Assembly (NCBI GenBank): GCA_036873135.1
Contig: JAPTYO010000014.1
Location: 21,474,952 to 21,538,951, forward strand
Direction of reading: 5' to 3'
DNA from: Clarkia xantiana subsp. parviflora
Taxonomy: Eukaryota; Streptophyta; Magnoliopsida; Myrtales; Onagraceae
Length of the DNA stretch: 64,000 nt
Shown: piece by piece, positions 56,018 to 64,000 of the stretch
How positions within the stretch are numbered: the stretch's first letter is position 1
Layout: every line of letters starts with the position of its first letter
The notes under the pieces: model-generated
What the model saw: the letters and a program-made list of their open reading frames with translations, nothing else
What the model was told of the DNA's origin: nothing
Databases searched by the model: none
Position numbers and translations under genes: made by a program

Positions 56018-57088
56018 GCAAGTTCAGTATATCTTACATTGATTACTCCAAATTCATTTTTACCCCTTAAAGTACGGAAACTGAGATGAAATACATACCT
56101 TTTAGGAGAGTTCATGATTCCAAAGTAGAACACATAGAAGTTAAGGGCTAATCCAAGACGAATTTGATGAGTTGGTGGAAGATCTGTGAAGAATAGCAAA
56201 TGAATTCCATTCACTTCATTCTAATAGTACAAGAGCGGGAAAAGCTAGAGGGTGTTATTTATAGCATAACAGATTCTAAGATACCGAAAAGTAGTAATTT
56301 TAATTGGTCTCTATATTAAGAAGAACGTAAAATAGGATCCTCGTACTTCAACATTCATCTTCAACTCTTCTTCTTCTTTTCGTTTTTCTTTTGTGTCTTC
56401 TTTCTCTGTTCTTCTTTTAATCCATCATCATATTCTTCTTTGTTTGGTAAAAACTGTTAGCATTTACCATACTCATCCACCAATGTCCTTCCCATTTCAG
56501 CATCAATACATTCGTGTGTATTTTCAGCCATGAGAAGTTCTCTTACATGTTCACTCCATGCATCATAATCCATACCATCTAGATTGTGAGGTTCATAGAA
56601 GCGTATTGACACAGCCATGAAAACTAATACATTGATAATCATGCATAATCAAGGAGACAATAACATTTTGAGAAAGAATTGCATACATCGGATATCTATT
56701 AAGATGGAATACGACAAATAATGATTCTTCAGCCATCTAAACAAACCGATCGCCAGTAAAGCAAGGGAATGGGGTTCGTGAAAGAGTTCACATTACCGTC
56801 GTCTTCAATCCAATAGATCAGTCTCTTAAAACAGTTTTATTCGCAAATTACCGGAACAGGATATTTAAAATAAGCATACCCGATCTTGGCTTTCCCAAGG
56901 TCCTTTTGTATTTGAAAAATGTTCCGATGAACTTACACATGCATATACAATTCTACTTCACAAGTAAATTATCATAGCAAGCCAAATTCATCATCCAAAC
57001 CACACATCATGCATATGCGTCATGCGTCTAAGGTTCCGAGGAACTCATGCCAGCACATATATATAATTCTACTTTCTAATTAAACTAT
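56018..57088. other. Intergenic DNA with a weak minus-strand frame
   Basis: A minus-strand frame at 56642-56457 (HNLDGMDYDAWSEHVRELLM) loosely resembles a Copia gag N-terminus, too short to confirm. Otherwise nothing recognised. Confidence 0.3.
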
Positions 57089-57576
57089 TGTAAACACTCG
57101 ATTTTGACCCAGACGTAACGTCATTACATGTGACGTGTCATTTTCATATGTGTCACGTTACGAAGTGTTCAAAATGCTCATGTGCATATTAACATAAATA
57201 CATATATATTTTTAAAATATCTCAGATATATTCAAAATATATAAAAATATATATATGTAATAGTTATTTATCTGTAATTATCTACATAAATTATATGTAA
57301 GGTATTTATCCGTAGTTATTTATCTGTAAGATAATTATCTATATGTATTTATTTCCTATTATTTAGAGATAATTATATGTAGATATTAATCCGTAAGAAT
57401 TTATCTGTAAGTTATTTAATTATTTTAAGATTTAGGAGATCTTATATGTAATCTAGGTGAGTTCTACTATAAATAGGGGGTTCAATTCTACATGTAATAC
57501 ATACACAAAAAAGTAAAAATAAAACATTTATAAGCAAACTCATTCCATGTAGATCAGTAATTCTTATTTTAGTTTG

Positions 57577-57578
57577 AG

Positions 57579-57641
<63 letters not shown>
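57577..57641. repeat. (ATT)n microsatellite
   Basis: About 21 ATT units. A minus-strand frame through it giving a polyasparagine run is not a gene. A second (ATT)n tract is at 60781-60826. Confidence 0.95.
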
Positions 57642-57645
<4 letters not shown>

Positions 57646-57822
57646 TACTATCATTATTTTGTATCCATTTAGCCCATCATCTTCAACCTTCGTGAGGTAG
57701 CTCTCTCTCTCTCCTTACATGTTTAAACTTTAATGCATACAGCTATATGAATGTTTGTTTTTAACTGATTGTTATTTAAACAAGGTTAGATTAATTGAGT
57801 AATGTATGCGAATTATACGTTA

Positions 57823-57849
57823 CTAGATTGATGATTCGCGCGTTGCGCG
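57823..57849 (-). mobile_element. Helitron 3' terminus (candidate)
   Basis: On the minus strand a GC-rich hairpin, CGCGCAACGCGCG, is followed after ten bases by CTAG and then T, the Helitron 3' end pattern with insertion between A and T. The other end (5' TC) was not located. Confidence 0.5.
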
Positions 57850-58114
57850 ATAAAATAATTTTTCATAAAATTGTAGAGATGTTGAAAGTTCACATTTTGT
57901 ATTGGATAATTTATTATAATGATCTTTATTATTTGGAAATTTTATTCAAGAAAAATGAAACACTACTATGTACACCTTTAAATTATATATACATTCAAAA
58001 TAACTTTGTGTAAATGAAGGTTCTATTTTATATCATTGATTTACATGTATGATATTATAATTCAAGTATAACCATCAGAAACTAACAAAGTATTAAATTA
58101 AATTATACTAATAA

Positions 58115-58531
58115 GAGCATCCACAGTGATATTACGTAAAGATTACGTAAACGTGGGTCCTACATGTTTATTTAAGTAAAGCAACAAAAACTATCTACAG
58201 TGGTTTTACATAGCTTTCCTTAAAGATGGGACCCACACGTAAATTTATGTTTTTACATAAAGCATTCCTTAAATTTAAGTAATGCACTATGTATTACATA
58301 ACCAATTTTTTATTATAAATTAATTCATTTTATAATTAATGCTAATATCTTATTGGTGGTTGTTGGAAAATTTAATAATAAAATATATTCAAGGAATACG
58401 TTTAAGTAATACGATTGCAGAGAAAATATTTTTTACGTGTGTCTTAACTTTACGTATTACTTAAAGTGTACATAAATGTCTACGTGGCAACTTTAAAGAA
58501 TACAATTTATGTAAAACCACTGTGGATGCTC
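58115..58531. mobile_element. PIF/Harbinger-type MITE, 417 bp
   Basis: Terminal inverted repeats GAGCATCCACAGTG and CACTGTGGATGCTC, with a 3-bp TAA duplication on both sides (58112-58114 and 58532-58534), typical of Tourist-like MITEs. No coding capacity. Confidence 0.85.
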
Positions 58532-59676
58532 TAACATAATATAAAGGGAAATAGAAAGACACGCCTCTAATTTATAAACATATTAGACAAATCATTGCTA
58601 TGAAGAAAATTGGTTTAGACGTATAGTAAGTAAATATAATTTTATAAATAATATTATTTTATTAGTCACTTAATGGTATATGAGGATGATTAATTACTAA
58701 AAAATTGAATAATAAACATTGTTTTATTAGTTACAATCGCAACACATCTTTGAAAAATAATAAGTGAAACCCCTTTTACTAACCAAACAAACAATTATAG
58801 ATGTTTATTTGGACAAATACACATCATCTATCATAGATAATGTATGAGTTGGTCCAATTATATTGTAATATTTTTGTACATATTGACACTCAAGTTTAGT
58901 GCTTGTCAACCATATATTAAACTAACCCAAATTACATGGCAAAAAATATTATACATATAATGATTTATTGATAAGATTGTGTTTTTCTTTTGTGCTAAAA
59001 CTTACATGGTTTCCTATTTTCAAATATATTTATTGATATACATGGCTTAGAACAATAAGAGAGTTTTAACATTTGTAACGTTAATGAAGAAAAAAACGGA
59101 CTCTATGGATGAATGAGGGTGCTTGGAGGCCATCCAAGCTATTGGAGATGCTTACTTGGACAATTACACATCATCTATGAGAGATAATTGATTAGTTGGT
59201 CCAATTATATTAATTTTTTTGTACATATCACTACTTAAGTTTAGTACTTGTCAACCATATGTTAAACTCATCCAAATTATATTATATATAGATTATGTTG
59301 TATGTTAATTTAAGTATATTTGATAACTGATAGTAGTTTTAGGTATTATTCGTTGGTTTATACTATAATAGTTTCTTAGTGATGTAATTTAACATTATTT
59401 TCTATGTTTTAACTAATATGAAATCATTAAACGATAAAATTGGCAGGTGTGTGAATTGAGTACCAAAAGAGCGATTACCATGTGTTTTAATTCATAATAA
59501 AACCCCTGAACTCGAATTTCTGATCGTAGACCGATTTGATACCTAGGTGTTTAAATCGTTATTCTCTAGAAAATTTAGGATTCTAGTTAGCCTAATAATT
59601 AACTATTGGCGACTCTATTCAAAATACGCGTTTTCAAAGCGTAATCCGTTGTAGGTTAGATTTAGGTCTGACAATT

Positions 59677-59694
59677 TGGTGACTCTACTGGGGA
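59677..59694 (+). promoter_or_regulatory. tRNA-Arg-type primer binding site
   Basis: TGGTGACTCTACTGGGGAT matches the complement of the tRNA-Arg(ACG) 3' end (TGGCGACTCCGCTGGGGAT) except for three changes. Ogre-type Gypsy elements use a tRNA-Arg primer. This supports an LTR ending at 59673. Confidence 0.6.
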
Positions 59695-60781
59695 TAATTT
59701 AGAGGGTTCGGGCTCATTATATTCGCTTATTGCCATTTTTTAGTTTTTATTCACTTTACTATTCTAACTTTGTTTTTTGGTGTGGCAGGTGCATAATTTA
59801 GATTAAAACTAACTTTTTTTTCTTCCTTTGTGACATTGCATAAACTCGCACAAACTCACTTTAGTGTAATCTCCAAAATACCTAAAACTCAGGGCAACTA
59901 GGAACCCCAGAGAGTTAGTGAGGGTACGACCGCGTGGCCGAGCCGCCGGAACGACTCGGAAAAACTCCACCGCTCGTGAAGGTCCTATGAACCCTATGAT
60001 GGAGTGAGAAAACCACTGTGTTGGAAACCTATCAGTGGAACCTACCTTGTAGAGCAAAACCACACAATTTTCTATGACCTTAACATGTTTATTTTTCATG
60101 CTTTTCTGTTGTAAGTTATCTGGTAAACTGTATGTCTTTCTATCTCTGTAACTTTAATTTTTTAAGCATGCATCTCATTGCATTTTTCAGAAGAAAAAAA
60201 ACTGCCAAGCAGAAATTCCCTAGTTGTAATTTTTTATTTTTAAACACACATTCTATATGCATCATTTAAAAAAAAAATATACATGAATTGGTTTATTTTT
60301 TATTATGCATTTAATATGCATTAATTAAAAAATCATTTTAGATGAATTGCGAGCTCTCTTTGTTTAGGGCTCTTTGTTTAAAATAACATTTTACCTGAAT
60401 TTTTAATCAAAAGACGTGCATCTTATATGCATTATTTTTGAAAAAAAAAAAACCTTTTAGGTAAATTGTAATTTTTCTTAGTCGTAGAACTTTTATTTTT
60501 AAGTTTGCATCTTATTTATTTTTTGTGCATCTCACGTGCATTATTTTCAAAAAAAAAAAATTTCATCTCGTTTTTAAATTTTGAGCAACCAAGATGCATT
60601 TTTTTTTTCTCTTTAAAACAAAAAATAAAAAAAACTTTTCAGGTAATTTGTAAGTTTTCTTAACCGTAGGACTTTCATTTCAAGTATGCATCTCATGTGT
60701 ATCTCATTGTTGTAGGAAAATTAATTTGTAGATAAATTGTATCTCATAGTTCTTTTAATTTCAAACATGCATCGCATTTGA

Positions 60782-60828
<47 letters not shown>

Positions 60829-62130
60829 ATTGACCTAAAATTTTCATTTCTATATGCATTTCATATGCATTATTCAGGTAAACTGGTTGTAAGTTTCTTA
60901 ACAGTAGAACTTTGACTTTTGAGCATGCATTAGCATTTTTAAAGAAAAAAAATTCAAAGTGTCATTCGTTTTTATCCAAAGTGTATTACACTTTATTGGC
61001 AAGATCATCGTTTCAACATTCTCATGAGCAAACGTTTAAAAAATGGGAGTTTGATTCTAATTTTTGAAAAAAAAAAATAGTTTAATCGCTCAGTTGAATG
61101 CGACTATTTGAGTTTAAACAAAGGAAAAGAAAACTTTTTTGAAAAAAAAAAAAAAAAACTTTTTTTAGCATATGTCTTGCGTTCGAGCCAGATAGTGCAC
61201 TCAATGAGTTCATTGAATTCCATGATTGTGCAAAACACTTTAGATCGTAATTTTGATTCTTTTTAAAAAGTAATCAAAATTATGAAATGAATGACAGTAG
61301 AGTTTTTAAAAAAATCATGCATAATTTCTCATATTCTCTATACTAATTTTTCATTCGCCTTTTCAGGTACACTTGGTTAGGTAACCTGCACATAAGTTCT
61401 GCCGGCCAAATGGGGCAACATAAAAAGAACATGCAGTCATCCAGTCCACGAAGAACAAATTGCGCACGGGATATCCAACGCTCAGACGATCACTTCAACG
61501 AGGTCGCAACCACACGAAACGTAACTGCTTCAAAGAACTTCCATGCCAAAATTCCACCTACCATGTGTGGAATTCATACGCGTCATCGAATCAAGCCGTA
61601 CATCCGTTTTACGATGAGGTCTAAACCAGTCAGTGGTAACCAAAGGGCATCTCCCGTTCAGATCGAGCACAACCGCCAGATGGAGAAAAAAGTCGGAACA
61701 TGCAGCATGTCCATTCACATATGGAACAAATTTCTAATAAATATGTCGAGCACCCAGGTAAGAGAAGTTGTGATCAATTTTATCTCCGAAATTTGAGTTT
61801 TTCCTTACTCGTTTTGCAGATCGGATAATCATCAAAATCAAGGCCCTTGAAGAGCACATCTCGCGCACTGATCTCTACTCGCCGACCGTTCTGTTATCAG
61901 CCGCCGAATTTGTCCCGGATACTGCAGACAACTTTATCTACCATCTGCGGCCTTTCTCAACCAGACCGTTCATCCAGTATGTGACAAGTCTAACCCAATG
62001 GGTGCTAATCATGGGGTATCCCCAGCTAAATTGAGCAATGACAAGGGCACTTGAGGAAGCCTAGTGAGGAAGACATTATTGTCTATGCCATCCAATTGTC
62101 GTAGGTCCATCCAAGAGATCAACACGACGA
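59695..62130 (+). mobile_element. Internal leader of the Ogre-like element, truncated
   Basis: Follows the primer site. About 60165-60960 is a degenerate series of units containing GCATCTCATATGCATTATTT-like words, A-runs and GTAAATTGTAA. A plus-strand frame at 61410-61796 (128 aa, basic) is unrecognised and may be the element's extra leader ORF or chance. No gag, polymerase or integrase was seen before the duplicated STIG1 segment begins at 62131. Confidence 0.4.
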
Positions 62131-62214
62131 AGTATCTAAAACTCATTATCTAGTAGTGAATATGGTTTATTCTCATTTCTTTTCTTAGTCTCCCTTCATC
62201 CAAATTAGTATCTA

Positions 62215-62252
<38 letters not shown>

Positions 62253-63388
62253 TTTACATACTGCTGTTAAAAATTATATAGTTTACATATAAACCAAGAT
62301 TAATTTCAACAAGAAATGAACTCGCGACCACGAAAAGTAGAATATATACGTATAGCTCCATGATCGATGATGTATGTAGTAACTTATTTACGCGTAGTTG
62401 CACGTTCCGTAGATGCAGTCATATTTACCCGGACACGGATTGTTACACTGCCCACAGTGCCTTTTATCGTAGTTTACATCCACACATTCTCCACGACAGC
62501 ATGTGTCCGTAGACTTGCAATGATTCTTGCATTCGCCACAGTTTTGTTTGTCTTCCGACAAGTCCATACACTTGTTTTTGCAGCACTTATAGACGTCACC
62601 CATTAAAGCGTTGCACATCTCGTTGTCCTTGGGGCACTTTATAGCAGCGTTGGCTCTAGGGTTTACGATTGTGTTTGCAAGGAACCGACGTACCCTCTTT
62701 GATGGCAATCGGATTGTTTCTTCCGGAATCTTCTCTGGAACCGACCGGTTCAGATCGACCTGGGTGGTGGCTCGAATGGTGATGGCGATGGTCAAAGCCA
62801 TGGTCATGGCAATGATGAAGATGGTAATCTTTGTGATAGCCATGGCTGGAGAGAGAGAGAGATAGAGCAATGCCTGTTAATAATGTTATGATGTTCTTCT
62901 GTAATATTTGAGTATTGGGAGAACTTATGGGGGGTTTTATAGGGTTTGCAGGAGAGTTGACGCGGGAAACGTGGGGAGAGGGTGCATGAATGGTTTATAG
63001 TGGACTTAATTTGCATGAGGTACAATTTACTTCTTAACAAACTTCTTTTACTTTGGGCACTCCAAGATTTTTTATTAATTTTTTTGTGCAGATCATTTTT
63101 TTTTTTTTGTAAGGTATACCAATTTATTAATAAACCAAATTTCAAAGTACTGACAAACCAACAATAAACTTGAAACTAGACTAAGGAAAACAACCCAACA
63201 AAAATTGTGTTTTCCCAAGTCGATCGGTAAAGAACCAAACAATAACAATGAAATAACCACAACCTAATTATAAAGACAGAAACGATCGCGCAGATAACCA
63301 TATGGTATTCTATAAAGGTAGAGATCGTATAGAAGTGGCACTACTTTGACTGATCATTAGTGATTCCAACAAAAACTGATTGATCAAA
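62131..63388. repeat. Segmental duplication, copy 2 (contains a STIG1-like gene)
   Basis: Copy of 50404-51634. It differs by an expanded (TA)n at about 62216-62250 and a handful of substitutions. The homology seen ends exactly where CACTACAAGAAAA begins (63389). Confidence 0.95.
62388..62843 (-). CDS. STIG1-like secreted cysteine-rich protein, copy 2
   Basis: Encodes the same 151 residues as the copy at 50631-51086. The nucleotide differences I can see in the frame (such as near 62463, 62500 and 62837) are silent. It has the same signal peptide, basic linker and cysteine-rich C-terminus ending CIYGTCNYA, and the same TATA-like element upstream. Both copies look functional. Their identity implies either very recent duplication or gene conversion. 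Confidence 0.9.
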   Translation of the reverse strand: MAITKITIFIIAMTMALTIAITIRATTQVDLNRSVPEKIPEETIRLPSKRVRRFLANTIVNPRANAAIKCPKDNEMCNALMGDVYKCCKNKCMDLSEDKQNCGECKNHCKSTDTCCRGECVDVNYDKRHCGQCNNPCPGKYDCIYGTCNYA

Positions 63389-64000
63389 CACTACAAGAAA
63401 ACATAGTCAAATAAAACGAACTTTGACACGGGGTGTTTCCCCGTGTCAAATTGACACGTCATCATAGACGGATTTGGCACGACCTCTTGTTTGACACGTC
63501 AGTTGAGACGGGTTTTGTCCTCGTGCCAATTTGACACGACCTTTAAGACGGGGTCTGACACGTCTAAAATAACATGGGCATTCCTCGTGCCAAATTCGTC
63601 TATGAACAGTATTTGACACGCCCCTTAAATCGAATTAGAGACGACCGAAACATGTGTTGTTTTATGAAATTAAAACATTGCCATAGAAAGTTTCGAACCC
63701 AGGTTCTGCAGCACTTGATTCAAATCGCACGCATTACCACTAGGCTAAGAGGTTTTTTTTATTTTAAATTGGGTGACAACTTGTGTAATATGTACAATTA
63801 ATGAATAAGTCTAATTTAATTTGGTTAAAATATTTATTAATAGTTGTACTTTTAATATAAATAATTGTTCCTAAATCATGATACCTTAAACCATAAAACA
63901 TTATTAAAATATATAGAAAAAAATAAAAAGTAGTACAAGTGTTTTAAATACGAAAATATTTACCATAAACTATATACCACTATTAGGGATGGCAACGGGT
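63389..64000 (+). mobile_element. CACTA-type transposon left end, running off the window
   Basis: Begins CACTACAAGAAAACATAG, then subterminal repeats TTGACACG / CGTGTCAAA in both orientations, including a hairpin GACACGGGG/CCCCGTGTC at 63425-63447. The right end and any transposase lie beyond 64000. Confidence 0.7.
63688..63751 (-). repeat. tRNA-derived sequence (SINE-like or tRNA relic)
   Basis: On the minus strand TTAGCCTAGTGG (63749-63738) fits a pol III A box, and GGGTTCGAAAC (63700-63690) fits a B box about 37 bases later. The segment between is compatible with a tRNA body, but no full cloverleaf can be drawn. More likely a SINE head or tRNA relic than a working tRNA gene. Confidence 0.4.

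Larger units (their letters stand above)
57089..59673 (+). repeat. Long LTR of an Ogre-like retrotransposon (candidate)
   Basis: Starts TGTAAACACTCG and ends GGTCTGACA, immediately before a tRNA-Arg-type primer site at 59677. It is about 2.6 kb with nested insertions: an (ATT)n tract, a Helitron end, and a PIF/Harbinger MITE. A TATA-like CTATAAATAGG lies at 57469-57479. The left boundary is inferred from the TG start only, and the matching LTR is not in the window. Confidence 0.5.

Noticed and set aside
57442..57654. Polyasparagine frame
   Set aside because: Simple translation of an (ATT)n microsatellite.

Overview
This is eukaryotic plant nuclear DNA, most likely from a eudicot. The coding sequence is sparse, AT-rich and interrupted by introns, and the rest is packed with nested plant transposons. 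Two ordinary host loci are recognisable. One is an MSL10-type mechanosensitive channel gene in five exons (37368-40923, plus strand). The other is a STIG1-like secreted cysteine-rich protein gene present twice (50631-51086 and 62388-62843, both minus) inside a recent 1.2-kb segmental duplication. I found no bacterial, organellar or CRISPR features.

Region 1 (1-19439) is two related non-autonomous Ty3/Gypsy (Tat-like) elements, one inside the other. Element B lies on the minus strand (1-4926 plus 12383-19439). It has a broken gag-protease reading frame and a spliced gene on its antisense strand. Its far LTR end is multiplied into 683-bp tandem units at the left window edge. Element A (4927-12377, plus strand, LTRs of 867 and 926 bp, target duplication GGTAA) inserted into B exactly at a splice donor of B's antisense gene. 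A has an intact but rearranged Gag frame.

Region 2 (19440-33201) holds a hAT MITE, a LINE-type RNase H tail, and a minus-strand Ty1/Copia remnant split by element C (22541-32812, plus strand, target duplication TGCAG). C is a third member of the A/B family. It has gag, protease, a second gag-like module, and an antisense gene whose splice sites match those of B. None of A, B or C carries reverse transcriptase, RNase H or integrase, so all three would need enzymes from an autonomous partner. Their shared parts are a tRNA-Asp-type primer site, a palindrome array in U3, internal tandem arrays, and a hairpin abutting the polypurine tract. Together they look like a poorly described family and are the most interesting content here.

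Region 3 (33202-50440) is AT-rich intergenic DNA around the MSL gene. It contains several foldback MITEs, two hAT MITEs, a CACTA-type MITE, and two possible ends of a large CACTA element that may enclose a gene fragment.

Region 4 (50404-64000) contains the STIG1 duplication, a decayed Copia gag, a hAT element, and a long LTR followed by a tRNA-Arg-type primer site (Ogre-like). That LTR carries a Helitron end and a PIF/Harbinger MITE. At the window edge lies the start of another CACTA element with a tRNA-derived sequence inside it.
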